Notes: generated by a model not told the origin, from the sequence alone. A stretch of 64,000 nt of DNA from Eonycteris spelaea (GCA_003508835.1 PUFA01000012.1:19138001-19202000), one strand, 5' to 3'; positions 31,925-43,661 are shown, counted from the stretch's first letter. Made by a program: numbers and translations.

Positions 31925-32068
31925 AGCTTAGTGTGTTGCTTTCATTTCCTCCTTTAATCCTTACAACAGTTCTGTGAAGCAGGTACTATTTTATGTCCAT
32001 TATGGAGGTCCAGAGAAATAAAGTATCTTACTAATCATGTAAATTAAACAAGACCCAAAGTTTCGAAT
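31925..32068 (-). repeat. MIR SINE, antisense
   Basis: 'tcctttaatccttacaacag', 'gaagcaggtactattttatg' and 'ggtccagagaaataaagtat' follow antisense MIR. Confidence 0.8.
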
Positions 32069-32230
32069 TCTTGATAAACAAATCAATGAGTGGATTTTTC
32101 ATTCTCAACATTCTTAAACGTTGTCTCAACAATCAGAGGCTTTGTGGCATATGTCTGGCGGCTCTGACTGCTAAGAAAGCATTTCTTAAATAACAGGTCC
32201 CTGAGAGCAATCCAGAGTGCTTTTCAGACT

Positions 32231-32267
32231 TTCTCATTGACTTAAAAAAAAAAAAAGTCACTGAGAA
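32231..32267. other. Inverted repeat around an A-run
   Basis: The arms 'ttctcattgactt' (32231-32243) and 'aagtcactgagaa' (32255-32267) are complementary at 12 of 13 positions. The loop is 11 adenines. Confidence 0.85.
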
Positions 32268-32274
32268 GTGGGTA

Positions 32275-32400
32275 GGGGCAGGCATTACCATCTTTGCTTT
32301 GTAGATAATGCAATTTAAACACAGGATGGTTATTTATTTAAAGGCACAAAGAAGAGTTTCAGAGTCCTGAGTAGAACTCAGACCTTGACCTTGAGAAAGA
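32275..32400 (-). repeat. MIR SINE, antisense, diverged
   Basis: 'ggcattaccatctttgcttt', 'gtagataatgcaatttaaac' and 'gtagaactcagaccttgacc' follow antisense MIR order weakly. Confidence 0.5.
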
Positions 32401-33832
32401 CTCAGGAAGCCAAAGAACCTGCCTATGAAAAGCCTTTCTTTTCAATAGCTGCAGAGTATCCAATTTTTAATGTAGGTGGTTACTTTGTGCAGAAAGCAGT
32501 CAGAATCCCACGGTGATTTACTAAGGACACAAATTCTATTGAAAAAAAGGTGACAAACCATACAAAATTGAAGGAAAATAATAGAAAACCTTTCATTGCA
32601 AATCAGGCTAGGATAGTGGAGGATTCTGGTTACATTTCTCTAAAAACATACAATGTGCCAAGAATTAAGAGTCAGGCCAAAGGGTTTCCCTCCATCTTTC
32701 ACAGCAACATATTTCTAAATATAAAATGGAATGCAGAGGAAAAAAAACTTTCTTTAGATAATTTTACTGCTAACTTTCATTGAAACCACCTATTCTGTAA
32801 AATGGGGAAAATTCTTTCCCCTACATATTACAACAGCCAAAAAGCTCGTGAGGTCAAATTTTGTCCTCAGGAAACCTCCTCATAACACCTTTCACATGTC
32901 CCTAAGGTCCAATAAATTTTACAGGGCTAAATTCACAGAGCGAGTCCTGCTGAGGACAGTGACGGCATCTCTTGTTAGGAAACCATCTCAGCTCTGGCGA
33001 TTAGCATCCTTGAAATTTTCTTTGGCACTTTAGAGCAGCAGTGAATGGGTAAGTTGAAGAAAAAGAGATGCAAGCATGTCAGGATGAGGAAAAGGGCTGG
33101 GTAGCCAGTGACAAAGCTGGGTACCATCTCTGAGCTTCACTGCTGCTAGGGAATGTCTTTGCTCCCTTGGAAATTATTGATGATATAGAGCTTTGGTCCA
33201 CAGATGGCATCATTCTGTCATCTGCACCACTAGGCCCCAGTCTTTAGGAGGAGAACCTCAAAGAATAGACAGAAAAAGAGGGGCTTTCTACTCTACCCAC
33301 AATTGTCTCATAATTGTTGTACAGATCCAGAGAAAATCTGAATGGTAACATAGCCCCTGCCACTGTCAGGACACTGCTTTGGCCAGACAGAAAGTTCTGC
33401 ATTATGAATGACAGCTTGAGTGAAAGGTGGAGCCTGAGAATGCTGGTAAGCAAACAGCAAACAGCAAATTGGAGTTTCCTGACTCATCTCTTAAGCCATT
33501 CCCTTTGGAGCACATCAGGTACATTCCCAAGCCTGGACATGCTGTGAGCAATCCCAGTGATCACTACAGAGACTGTTTGCTGATTCCTACAAACAGGACC
33601 AAGTTATCAGGTGAACTTTGAAAACTGTACCAACTGGTGAAGAAGAGGGGTGAGGAGGGTATAGGTACTGGAAGGAAGAGAAGTCTGGTCATCAGGCCTG
33701 CCCTTTGCTTGCCCTCCACGGTCTCCAATTCTGGTTTGCCCCTTCTTTTCCCATCTAATGGTTCAGGGAGCAAACTTCTGGCTCTATGGAGAGGGACATG
33801 TGATGATACCAATATAAAGATCCTGGAGGAGG
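32401..33832. other. Unclassified DNA
   Basis: About 1.4 kb with several overlapping short frames on both strands (33244-33906) and no recognised repeat, domain or splice-bounded exon. A direct repeat, 'aaacagcaaacagcaaa', lies near 33450-33466. Confidence 0.4.
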
Positions 33833-33839
33833 CTGGGTT

Positions 33840-34190
33840 TATAGTAGGAAAACATGGGCTTGGGAGTCAGGCTGGTCTGGGTTTGAGCCTTGACCCTAAC
33901 AAATAAAAGAGTTTGGAATTAGTTTTATGTTGTAGTATACTGTAAAGCCATTTGGATGCAACAGAAGAAAGGAAGCTAGAAGAACTGGCTTTATTCTCAG
34001 CTCCAAGCTGAGGTTCAAGTTCCTTGCCTTTCATTTCTGACTGTGGAACCTGGGGCAAGTTGCTCAATACTGCTTTGAATTTGTTTTCTCACCCAAAACA
34101 GGTACAAAAATACCAAGTCCATAAGGTTTTTGGAGATCTTGTAGGTAAAGTGCTGAGCAGAATGCTTAGTGCTTGGTAAGTGTTCAAATT
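33840..34190 (+). repeat. MIR SINE(s), sense, diverged
   Basis: 'gggcttgggagtcaggctgg' and 'tctgggtttgagcct' (33845-33890) are a MIR 5' core. 'acctggggcaagttgctcaa' with 'aagtgctgagcagaatgctt' (34045-34190) is a second MIR core and 3' half. Confidence 0.7.
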
Positions 34191-34244
34191 CTTTGATTAG
34201 AAAATAAGCTATACAAAACCAAGGGGGTGCAAAAGACCATCCAC

Positions 34245-34810
34245 TAGCATATAAGTTTTATATTGCTTTGTAACAAATTACCACAACATCCTGGTTTAAA
34301 GAACATACATTGTTATCTCAGTTTTGGTGGGTCAGCAGTCAGGCACAGTTTAGCTGGGTTCTCTACTCAAGATCTCACAGGCTGAAAGCTGGGTTTGGCT
34401 GGGCTGCATTGTCATCTGGAGACCTGACTAGGGAAGCATCTGCCTTCAAACTCCTTCAGCCTATGAGCAGAATTTGTTCCTGTAGAATTCATGGCAACTT
34501 GTTTCTTGAAAGCCAGCAACAAAAAGACAGGGTCTCTGTTCCTTGAAGTGTCTTTTAAAGGGTTTACTTGATTAAATCAGGCCCACCAGGATAATCTTCC
34601 CTTTTCAGTAATTCAGTGTCAACTGATTAGGAATCTTAATTACATCCTCACCTTTGCCGTATACTGTCACATAAACTCAAGAAGGATTTCCTATCACTTT
34701 TATCATACCTATTGGTTAGAAGGTCATAGGTTCTGTCCATAGTCAAGTGGAGGGAAATATACAAAGACATAGATAAAAGAGGGCAGGATCAACACACCTG
34801 GGTTCATACA
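34245..34810 (-). mobile_element. MLT1 (ERVL-MaLR) solo LTR, antisense
   Basis: Reverse complement of MLT1: 'attgctttgtaacaaattac', 'caggctgaaagctgggtttg', 'aatcaggcccaccaggataa', 'agtgtcaactgattaggaat' and 'cttaattacatcctcacctt' follow in order, then 'ggagggaaatatacaaagac'. It is the same family as the sense copy at 20954-21452 but more diverged. It has no internal viral sequence. Confidence 0.85.
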
Positions 34811-35650
34811 TGACTGAGGTAAAGGAAGAAAATATTAGCACTTCTTTATATTCATTTTTATCACATCTGTAAAAAATTTCACTATTATAGAAAACAGAGT
34901 ATACACTATATTAGTATAATGGTAAAGGTATATAATTAATACAATATACACATGTTGAAGGTATTTTTGATAGGAGTGTATAATCAAAAAATTGTAAACC
35001 ATTCCAAACAACAGCTCTTTTCCTTACTTACTCTTCCTACCTTGGCTACTTATCTGTGATATCTTAACCTAAATCTCATTTTTTCTTCATCTGCCAAATG
35101 GGAATAAAAATTCCTGTCCTGTCTACTTCTTTGATGAGGCTCTGAAGAGAAAATGTTGGGAAACATTTGGAAATACATACAGCACATACAAAATAGGCAG
35201 AAAAACAAAAGAGAATTTTTAGCATGTCTGATTTTAGACTAAGAAAAGTGAGAAAGAAATATTCAAGGTGCCTAAACAAGAGTTTCCCACTTATATGCGA
35301 TGTCCTCTGAGAGGTTTAAAATACTATAAAGCTCTCTGGGATTTTCTAACGAGCTCACTAAAACCCCTGAGTTCCTGTTTCCTGCCTGTTCACTGCAACA
35401 GCACTTTACCTGAAATGTGATGAGTGATATTAAGTCACAGGAATTTCCTTGATATGTCTCCTCTTCCCTTGCCCTTCAGTCATGGAGAATGACTAATAAA
35501 CAAATTTTCTATTTTGTGTTTGCCCTGCCTTGGGGACAGCAATTAAACCTGATCCTCCATATAGCCCAAGCATCAGACAGCAGAACTATGGAAGAGAATA
35601 TGGCCTGATAGAGGGCCACAGGGCTTCAGGAGACCTTCAGGAGATATCAG
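34811..35650. other. Unclassified AT-rich DNA
   Basis: No repeat family or gene recognised. Confidence 0.4.
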
Positions 35651-35654
35651 ATGG

Positions 35655-35875
35655 GCTTTAGAATCAACCAGACTTGGGCTTCAGGTTCTGTCCTTAAGAA
35701 GTCTGTAAATTTTTAGGAGCGTATTCAACTCTCTGAGCTTTAGTTCAGTTTTTTTTTGTTGTTGTTGTTCTTTGTTAACCTTGTAATTTTGTTGTGTGGA
35801 TTAGAGGGGATGAAATGTGGGAAAGTACCCAGCATAGTTACTGCATATAATAGGTGCACGATAATGGCTTAATCT
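35655..35875 (+). repeat. MIR SINE, sense, with a T/GTT-rich insert
   Basis: 'gaatcaaccagacttgggct', 'actctctgagctttagttca' and 'aagtacccagcatagttact' follow MIR order. A run 'ttttttttgttgttgttgtt' interrupts it at about 35751-35770. Confidence 0.75.
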
Positions 35876-35894
35876 CTTTTCCCTTTTGTAAGTG

Positions 35895-36000
35895 CAGATT
35901 AAAGTCTTGATTTGGCTTCTAATGAGCTATGTGGACCAGGGCAAGTCATGTCTCCTCTCTGGGTTTCTATCACATGAGTCTAAGGAGTCCTAGGCTTCCA
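35895..36000 (+). repeat. MIR SINE fragment, sense
   Basis: 'gagctatgtggaccagggca' and 'agtcatgtctcctctctggg' match the MIR core. Confidence 0.6.
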
Positions 36001-36755
36001 AATCCCAGGAATGTTGTATGAGTTTCCACAGGATCCAGGAAAACGCATTTAGCCCCCTCGCCCCCTGTTCTTTTCCTTACTTGAGTGTAGAATTAGTGTC
36101 GTTATTCCTAGATCACGTATTTTAAAAAATAGCTGATAAAAGCATTGGCCATGTGTTTTGCAAAGAAGCTAGATGCTGCATCTTTATATACTTAGCACCA
36201 TGTTGTGTGGGTTGTAATTACAGAATGAACAATGCAGAAATGTGGCATATGATAAACTCATTTTAGAAAACTAATGAAAGTATAGAAAGACAGAGACCTT
36301 CTCTGTTTGAAATCATGTCACCAAGCAATTGTTCTATTGCCGGGTTACTTTAAGCCTAAGTAAGTACGACGATTTAAGAGGAGATAAGTCAAATTGATCT
36401 ACAGTCTATTTTCTAACTTCGTTGATGTTCTATATAAAAATAGGGTATTTTTGCCTATCACCAGGAAAACCTGCTGGGACTTTTAAAAATAGTTATTTCA
36501 ATTCTGAATTTTTAAATAGGAATGGCAAAGGTCTAAGCGAATATAGAAAATTGGCATGGATATTAAAAATTGTGTGTCTTTTTAAAACCAGTGTTTTCTT
36601 TTTCCTCACTGCAAAAGTAACACATTCTTAAGGTAGAAAACTAAAAAACAATTTTAAAATAGCTTTCTTATTTAGCCACTGAGAAATGTGTACTGCTGAC
36701 ATTATTTTGATGTGTTTCTTTTAGTCACATATACATGCGCACCTGCATGTATGTT
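36001..36755. other. Unclassified AT-rich DNA, possible old L1 piece
   Basis: Mostly unrecognised. At about 36600-36720 a pattern like 'gccactgagaaatgtgtact' may derive from an old L1 3' region, but the match is weak. Confidence 0.35.
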
Positions 36756-36756
36756 C

Positions 36757-36759
<3 letters not shown>

Positions 36760-36794
<35 letters not shown>

Positions 36795-36797
36795 CTT
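36760..36797 (+). repeat. (CT)n microsatellite
   Basis: About 18 CT units with one interruption near the 3' end. Confidence 0.95.
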
Positions 36798-36857
36798 TAT
36801 TGACAATGTTTATATTTATGTCCCAGACCAGTTCTCTCTTCTGAGAGTCAAACTCAC

Positions 36858-36985
36858 ATAGGCAACTGCCAGCATGTCCTACTGTCCTGGTTTGCCCAAC
36901 ACTGATGGTTTCCTGGGATGTGGGACTTTCAGCGCTAAACTGAGACAATTCTGGGTCAACTGCCCACTCAATGGTCCCCACACAC
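36858..36985 (+). mobile_element. Semi-palindromic hAT-like element
   Basis: 'actgtcctggtttgcccaac', 'tttcctgggatgtgggactt', 'tcagcgctaaactgagacaa' and 'ttctgggtcaactg' resemble a common placental DNA transposon whose ends read 'tcctggtttgccc' and its complement. The family name is uncertain. Confidence 0.6.
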
Positions 36986-37545
36986 CTAAGACTTAACAAG
37001 TACAAAACTGAACTCATCATTTCTACTCCAAAACTCCTGTTCTTTCAACGTATGGTCTTAAGGAATGGTGCCATTTTCCATCCATGTGGCTGAGCAAGGA
37101 ATCCAATAGCTAATCTGGTATCAAGTTCTGGTCATCTCTGTGGTAAGTAATTCTTACTTGGATTACTGCTATGACTTGTAACCAGATCTCCTGCTTTTGG
37201 CCTTGCCCTCCTTCTACCCAAATTCCACAAAATAGGCAGAGTACTGACTCCAAGAATTCAAATGTTACTCTACTGCATAGGACCCCTCCGTGTCTTCCAT
37301 TGCTCTCAGGATAAAAATCTAAAATCCTTAACATGACCCACAAAGTTCTGTTTACCTCACTAACTTTACATCTTACCCTGGAGCCTCTTCTCCACAATAA
37401 AAGGCCGCATCATCAAGACTATGAATCTGGAACTTCTGGACCTTTTTACATACCTTCAAGGTCTTGGCTTAGATGATTTGTTCTCCCAAGAAGCTTCCTC
37501 TGAGGCTTGTAAATATTTTATGCTTTTTATAATAAGTTTATATAA
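36986..37545 (+). repeat. L2 LINE 3' region, sense
   Basis: 'taagacttaacaagtacaaa', 'actgaactcatcatttctac', 'cttccattgctctcaggata', 'aaatccttaacatgacccac' and 'aaagttctgtttacctcact' follow the L2 3' region closely. Confidence 0.9.
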
Positions 37546-37692
37546 TTTACACATCAGAATATTGAAGACTAGTTGGCTGAAAAAGTCTCTAGAATCTTAC
37601 TAGGAAGACAGATTCTTTATTAGACTGTTGAACCCTCAGTACCCTAAGGAAAATCCAAGGAGGGACAAAATCTTCTCCATCTATTTAGCTGG

Positions 37693-37862
37693 GCAGTGGT
37701 CTCCACACTGGGTGCACATTAGAATCACTTTGGCAGCTTTTTGAAACTTCTGATGCTTTATCTCATACCCAGAAATGATCTATTTGGTCTGAGGTGGGGT
37801 CTAGGAATCCATTTTTAAAGCTCCTCAGGTGATTTCAGGGTATATCCAAGGTTGAGACACTG
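37693..37862 (-). mobile_element. MER5B/C-like hAT transposon
   Basis: 'gggtgcacattagaatcact', 'aggtggggtctaggaatcca', 'ttttaaagctcctcaggtga' and 'ccaaggttgagacactg' fit a MER5-type element. These have near-palindromic ends, so orientation is less certain. Confidence 0.75.
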
Positions 37863-38154
37863 TCTTAGTTATGACACTGCAGCGCCACCTGGAACTTGCA
37901 GTTATTTTCTGCCCGTCCTAAGATTAACATGGGCTTCCTCAGCAATTGCTCATCACAACCCAAACCTCTCCCAGGAGAAGCATTCCTTCCTGTGTGGCAG
38001 GGGCCAGCTTCAGCAGCAACGAAGTGATAATGCGATCTCCATGTTTCTGCATTCAATTTGTATGTCTCAATTGGACCAAATGCAGGGAGAGACACAATAA
38101 TTTGCATCCTTAAACCCCAACAGAAAGGGAGAGATGAAAGATACTTTGACTAGA
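37863..38154. other. Unclassified DNA
   Basis: Short frames on both strands at 37852-38107 show no domain. No repeat recognised. Confidence 0.4.
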
Positions 38155-38155
38155 A

Positions 38156-38359
38156 AAGTTCTCAACCAGGGGTGATTTTGTCCCCCAAGGGACATTTGGC
38201 AATGTCTGCAGATATTTTTGGTTGTCATGGCTAGGGGTGTGTTACTGGCATCTAGTTGATACAGGACAGGGATGCTGCTAAATGACAATGCCCAGTCCCC
38301 TACTCACAGCAAAGAACTATCTGGTCCAAATGTCAGTAGTGTTGAAGTTGAGAAATCTG
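38156..38359 (+). mobile_element. MER20 hAT transposon, nearly full length
   Basis: 'agttctcaaccaggggtgat', 'gggacatttggcaatgtctg', 'gttactggcatctagttgat', 'cagggatgctgctaaatgac' and 'aactatctggtccaaatgtc' run to 'gttgagaaatctg'. MER20 is a 219-bp non-autonomous hAT element. Some copies have been reported as enhancers in endometrial cells of placental mammals; nothing in this sequence shows such activity. Confidence 0.95.
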
Positions 38360-38597
38360 ATTGAAAAACTAGATGATACTAAAGCTTCCTTATAGCTTTA
38401 AAATACTTATATCAATGACTAGCTATGGAAGAGCCTTTGAGTACTATGAGGAACTTCGAGTAAAGTGGGCAGATAAATAAGTTAGATTTGTGAAGAAGGA
38501 AAACAGAACTGCAGATATAGAGAAGTTTCAAGGTGGAGATGGGTGAATTGAGGGAATCACGTCGTCAAGACTGTCTCTTGACTATTTCTTCGAATCA

Positions 38598-38792
38598 GTG
38601 ATTCTTTATGTGTGAACTCTGGACCCGAAGCATCAGCATCCTCTGGGAACTTGTGAGCAATGCAAATTATCAGGCCCCACTCCAGACCTGCTGAATCAGA
38701 AACTCTGGTGTTGGAGCCCAGAAATCTGTGCTGTAACGAGTCCTCCAGGAGATCTGATGCCTGCTCAAGTTTGAAAACATTGTTTTAGATCA
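38598..38792 (+). mobile_element. MER5A hAT transposon, nearly full length
   Basis: 'cagtgattctttatgtgtga', 'gaagcatcagcatcctctgg', 'caggccccactccagacctg', 'ctgaatcagaaactctggtg' and 'cgagtcctccaggagatctg' follow MER5A from CAGTG to the end. Confidence 0.95.
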
Positions 38793-38954
38793 TATGTTGA
38801 CCTGTCTTAAGGTCTGCTGTGATTTGGTACATTGTATGCCTTCGAGTCAGTTTCATTTTGGGGGAGTAGCAGGGGTAAGTAAATTGTAAGAGAGCTTACA
38901 AGGAGGGCCAGCTGGTCTGCAGAGAGATGAGCTGGAGGTAATGCTTCCTGACAA

Positions 38955-39006
38955 GTCTATTTAGTGATTTTATTCTTTCAGGTCTATTTAGTGATTTTAT
39001 TCTTTC
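38955..39006 (+). repeat. Exact two-copy tandem duplication, period 27
   Basis: A 25-base segment beginning 'gtctatttagtgattttatt' occurs at 38955-38979 and again unchanged at 38982-39006. Confidence 0.98.
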
Positions 39007-39943
39007 GTGGGATAGCTGTCATAAAACAGTTTTAAACAACAGTGCAACCAGGCATGCTGGGTGGTCAACACAATATTTGGGTAGACATTTAATCACCGAG
39101 GAAAATGAAATGAGAAAAAAAATAGAAGTAAATTACAGAAAAGGTTCTGAGGATCAGAATATAGAGGATGATCCTTTCATTTTTCACCCACTCCAAGACT
39201 TAATTGAATTCTGCTTGTCATAGTCACCCCACCTGCCCGTCCTGATTTTTTCCTTTGAAAATCTCACAGCTTAAAGGTAAGCCAGGATTTATCATTCCTA
39301 GTACTAGACTTAGTCCTTGCTATTTCAGAGATAATTTGAAGGAAGAAATGTACCTGACCATGAAATATACCAGTGAAATGAAAGAAGTTGACATTTGAAA
39401 AATCTACAAGGCTGCTTACCTCCTTATTTCTTTTCTGAGAAGATATAGGCCCCCTTGTCCTCCAAAAGCTATGTTGTAAGAACCAGGTGAGGCCAAGATA
39501 TTGCTTATTCTTTTTGTGAATTTTTATTCCAGCCCCTTATTCCTGAAGGAGAGTCTTTCCCTGGTTTCTTCCTCAGCAGACTCTTCCCTTCCTGTAACCC
39601 TATAGGGCTCGGGTGGGGGGGAATATATTTAAGTTTGAGGGGAAAAAACTATTAAGGGAAAGTATAATAATAATTGGGCTGCAGTGGAGGTTGTTCTCCA
39701 AGACACTGACAATAAGGTAAAAAATTCCATAATGAATTTAGACTTGCGTTGAATGAAAGTATTACAGGTCAAAAGTGATGTGATGTAACAATTAATTAAT
39801 CAGTAATGTCAGTATATGTGAGGATAAGAGTGGGTGGATGAGAGGTGTATTTTTTCTTAGAGCCTTAAAAAGGCCAGACTAAAAAAGTAAAAACCTCCAG
39901 AATGTCTTATAGAGGATCTCACTAATGTAAATATGGGAATACA
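39007..39943. other. Unclassified DNA
   Basis: No repeat family or gene recognised. A G-run ('ggtgggggggaat') lies near 39612. Confidence 0.4.
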
Positions 39944-39947
39944 TATC

Positions 39948-40305
39948 TATCCGTCCATTCATCCATCCATCCATCCATCCATCCATCCATGCAGATATTT
40001 ATTAAGCATCTGCTATATGCCAAGCACTATTTTAGGGGCCGAGGATGCACAATTAGATAGACCAATTCCTTTCCCTTGGACCTTGGTACTTGCATTTCAG
40101 CAGAGGAGACAATAACTATGTAAACAAACAGACATGGTGATTATAGATTATGGCAAGTTCCATGAAGGAGATGAATAGGGTGACAAGATGGAGAGAGAAA
40201 CTGGAGGAATGCATGTATGAACAAGAAGATCTGAGAAGGCGTCTCTGAGTGATTCAGTTTTGAGTTGATACTTGAAGGTTAAGAATGTGCCAGCCATTCA
40301 GAGAA
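39948..40305 (-). repeat. L2 LINE 3' end, antisense, on a (CATC)n tail
   Basis: (CATC)n at about 39952-39990 leads into 'gatatttattaagcatctgc', 'tatatgccaagcactatttt', 'aggggccgaggatgcacaat', 'gtaaacaaacagacatggtg' and further antisense L2 body. Confidence 0.9.
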
Positions 40306-41190
40306 GGGGAGGGCGCAAAGGGGGGGAAATAGAAATTTTAGGCTCTAGAAATGTGAACTCAGAAGTCTCTTTGAGCCTATTTAAAAGAATTACCCATCCC
40401 AATAAGTCCAAAAATGTGACTGCAAGTTCTTTCAATGGCATATCAAACCTTTGATGACATTTTCCTACAAGAATATACAATTGCTTGATTTTACTATTTA
40501 ATATTTATGAATTAAGAGCTCAGACTCTGGGAAGTTATACCTGTAGTTTGAGTATGAGGCCAAGTTTATGTGCATGATACAATGATTTCTGTCTGGTAGC
40601 AAAGATAACCCTTCAGTTTATGATTTATTGCTGTGAAGGACATTAACCATTGTTGTCTATAGAAATCTTAGTCTTGCTTAAAGAGAAAGACTATGTAAAC
40701 ATAACTGCTCTTGGAGAACAGTTTTATCATCTTATTGGCCTCTTCGTTAATGAGTAAGTTAAATAAAATATTTGACACATGTTTACTTAATAGTTGAATG
40801 AGAGTCATGCTTTTAAGTTTTTGAAAGTCATACATTAACAAGACTCACCATGGCTCAGCTCAGAGGTCTGGGGTCTAGAGATCAGCTTTAAGGAGTTCAC
40901 AAAGCCCTAGAAATTGCACACATTTAAAATATCCTATTAACTTAATCAGGCTTTCAAAGGGTCTTTATATCTAACTGCTAACCATAGTGGAATCTCACAA
41001 GACTCCTCATATGCCCTTGCTTGATTTTTCCATGCTCGCCAAGTAATGTTCTAATTGCTGATTCTGCTTCATAAGTGTTCAGATATCAGGAAAGGGGAAT
41101 TTTGTATTGAACATGAAGATAATAATTTTTGTAAGTTAATATATTGACCCCTCCTCCCCCCCAACTTACGCATCTACCTCTTATGTGAGT
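40306..41190. other. Unclassified DNA
   Basis: No repeat family confirmed. Frames at 40272-40480 lie on opposite strands of the same sequence and are not genes. Confidence 0.35.
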
Positions 41191-41835
41191 CAAACTTTCC
41201 AGGTCCCATCAAGTCTGGGTGATTGGACAAAGCTGAGTTCCTGTGCAAGCAAAGATGGAGACCACAGCAGGTAAAAGAGGACCCTGGCTGGAGCAGGACA
41301 GCCTGAATAGCCTCTGTCGTCAACACGAGAAGGCATTTCTAGCTTGTTTATCTCTAACTCTATCGGTGGAGGCTGAGGGGATGATCATTCTCACTTTTTT
41401 CTCCTTATTGGGATGGCCCCAGAGCACCTGTGCTCCTCTGCAATGAGTTAAAGGTCACAGGAAAAAAGATAATTCATATGCTTTCAGGGAACAAGTAATT
41501 CATTCCTTATGAGATCAGTCAACCTGTTCTCCCCTGACATTAGTTTCGTGTGCTCCCACAGACAAAACCTTGCTTGGCCTTCCCCAACCCTTTTTGGGAA
41601 GTGTGAGCACTTGGCAGACAGCTGGGATCTCATGAGCAACATCTCTATGAGGAGAGGCTGACACCTCCTCCAGCTCCCAAAAAGGAGAGCCTGGAGGACT
41701 GCTCAGCCATGCACCTCAGAGGTTATATTTCTTGGCCTCAAAGACTCCCTTTTTATAAAAGCTGTCTTTTTTCTGAAGAGATAGCTCTGTTAATGTTTTA
41801 TCTGGTAATTCTATTAAAAAGCCTTTCCAGAAAAA
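41191..41835. other. Unclassified, somewhat GC-richer block
   Basis: This segment looks GC-richer than its AT-rich surroundings and contains a TATA-like 'tttataaaagctgtctttt' near 41750-41768. It could be an old solo LTR, but I could not match a family. The 67-codon frame at 41243-41446 has no recognisable domain. Confidence 0.3.
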
Positions 41836-41867
41836 AATGCCCAGCGTGGCTATAGATTGCAGTACTT

Positions 41868-41892
41868 AAAAACAAAAACAAAAACAAAAACC
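41868..41892 (+). repeat. (AAAACA)n short tandem repeat
   Basis: About four A/C-rich hexamers. The frames over it translate as Lys-Thr or Phe-Val repeats and are spurious. Confidence 0.9.
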
Positions 41893-42612
41893 CTTCCTAG
41901 CTCATGTTTAAAATGTGAGAAAGTAGCTGAATGTCCTGAAGAAACTGATTCAGAGCAAAGGCCTCTTGGGATGTCAACCCAGTCTGTGAAAATCTTCCAA
42001 TTGACAACTCTAGGTTTAAAAACAGTATTTCCAAAGTGAAAAAATAAAAATCGAGATCTTGAGGCAACCTTTCCAGCTTCAGTGTCAACAAAGTGGTACA
42101 ATGAATGGTGAAGTGACTTAAATAAATAAAAAACAACTAAGGGCAACCAGCACATGCCATTATTTGGTGACCATCAGCTGGAATTATGCTGCAGAGCTGC
42201 ATCGGGGATTCTGAGACTTTCTGCTTAGAGTAGTCCTTCCCATCTTTCAGCACCTTTGTCCAGCTTCCAGATCTTCTCAAGCATCTTTCCAATAGCTGGT
42301 TGGCTATCTTATTTTACAGTGCAGAAGCAGGCATAGATGGGTTAAATAACATGAGGAAACCGCTTCTCACCATGGCAATTGCAATGTATCGGGATGGATG
42401 TTACCTCTACTGGGGAAATGTCCACCTAAGATGATAAGAAGGCTCTCTCTTCCTTTAAACTAGGGATGTCACCAGATTAGTGTCTATTTGGTATTCTTAT
42501 GAGGTTGAGAATTTCAAAGTATTTTCCAAACATGATTTCTTCAAAAAAACATTTTCTGAGTCAAAGACAGAGCATGACCACAGAAAATTTTCTCAAAAAA
42601 TAGTTTGGCTAG
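41893..42612. other. Unclassified DNA
   Basis: No repeat family confirmed; a weak antisense MIR-like text lies near 42285-42365. Confidence 0.35.
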
Positions 42613-42613
42613 A

Positions 42614-42633
42614 TTTTTTTTTTTTTTTTTTTT
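42614..42633 (+). repeat. Poly-T run
   Basis: Twenty consecutive T, possibly the tail of an antisense retroposed sequence. The DNA to its right (42634-42830) is not recognised. Confidence 0.9.
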
Positions 42634-42889
42634 GCTTCTTTTATGCTCTTTACTCATACTGGTGCAAGAAAGAACCTTTCCTCTACCCCTACAAGGGTTT
42701 CTGAAAGAAAGGAACTTTGGGTCATAAAGCTCTTAAGAGCTGCCATACTCTCATCCCAGATTGCTGAGAGAGTAAAAGCCATTTTAGGTAAGGTATGCCA
42801 GGTGTACGCAGGCCTCAAACACTGCTGAGTTAAGTAGTGTCACGTAGTTGTTTCACAAGGGGCAAGTTCAAGTCATGTTAACAGGAAGA

Positions 42890-43070
42890 AGATTCTTTTT
42901 TTAAACTCATTTTTAAATTGTGGTGACGGATATGTAACGTAAAATCTAGCATTTTAAGTTTATAGCTCTGGGTCATTAAATATATTCACATTGTTGTGCA
43001 ACCATACCACCATCCATCTTCCCCACTAAAACTTCATATTAATTAAGCACTAACTTGTAAGATTCTTTTT
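42890..43070 (-). mobile_element. Old L1 3'UTR fragment, antisense
   Basis: 'attgtggtgacggatatgta', 'attaaatatattcacattgt', 'tgtgcaaccataccaccatc' and 'aagcactaact' match the antisense 3' part of old mammalian L1 elements. It starts at a T-rich run as expected for the tail. Confidence 0.8.
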
Positions 43071-43530
43071 TTTTTTAATATAAGACCAGATTGTATGGTT
43101 CCTGAAAAAAAAAAAAAAGCAACAGCATTTGCTTTGGCAAAGCGTATTCTCTTTTAGTTATTGAGGAAATCAGACTAGATTCTCACTGATAAAAAATTAT
43201 CTTGGTGTTGAAGTACCTCTTGTTGACCTCATTTGTTAAATACTCATCCCACCTGCTCTGGGGTCATTAAAAACTGGGCAGAGGAGGGCTCCCATTAGGA
43301 GCAGATGCTTGGCACATGAAGGGGTGGAATTTTCTCCTTGGATGGTGTTTGTTGGAGTAAAAAGGATGGGAAACCAGCAAGGAAGGACTGAAAATAGGAA
43401 GGAAGCTTGAAGAGAATGAGAGGTTGAAAAAGCACTGCTCTGGCTGCACATGGGAAATGGCTGCTCTTTTGGACAACACAGGTATAGGATATTTTCATCA
43501 TCACAGGACGTCTTATTGGACAATGCTGGT
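43071..43530. other. Unclassified DNA
   Basis: Contains an A-run at about 43106-43119. Three overlapping minus-strand frames (43236-43523) show no domain. Confidence 0.35.
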
Positions 43531-43534
43531 ATAG

Positions 43535-43660
43535 AGTTTAGGTTCTAGAAGCAGATTGACTCTGGCTATATGACTTGTAATCTATGGATTTAATTAAGTT
43601 ATTTCTCTGTTCTGAGCCTCAGTTTTCTCATCTGCAAAATGGGGATAATGAGGGTGTCTC
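43535..43660 (+). repeat. MIR SINE, sense, left part of a split copy
   Basis: 'ctctgttctgagcctcagtt', 'ttctcatctgcaaaatgggg' and 'ataatgagg' are a strong MIR core. It breaks off at about 43660 where an L1 begins. A matching MIR 3' half occurs at 44808-44897. Confidence 0.92.
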
Positions 43661-43661
43661 C

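Noticed and set aside
38955..39006. CRISPR-like direct repeats
   Set aside because: Only two adjacent copies with a 2-base gap and no spacers; the sequence context is mammalian.
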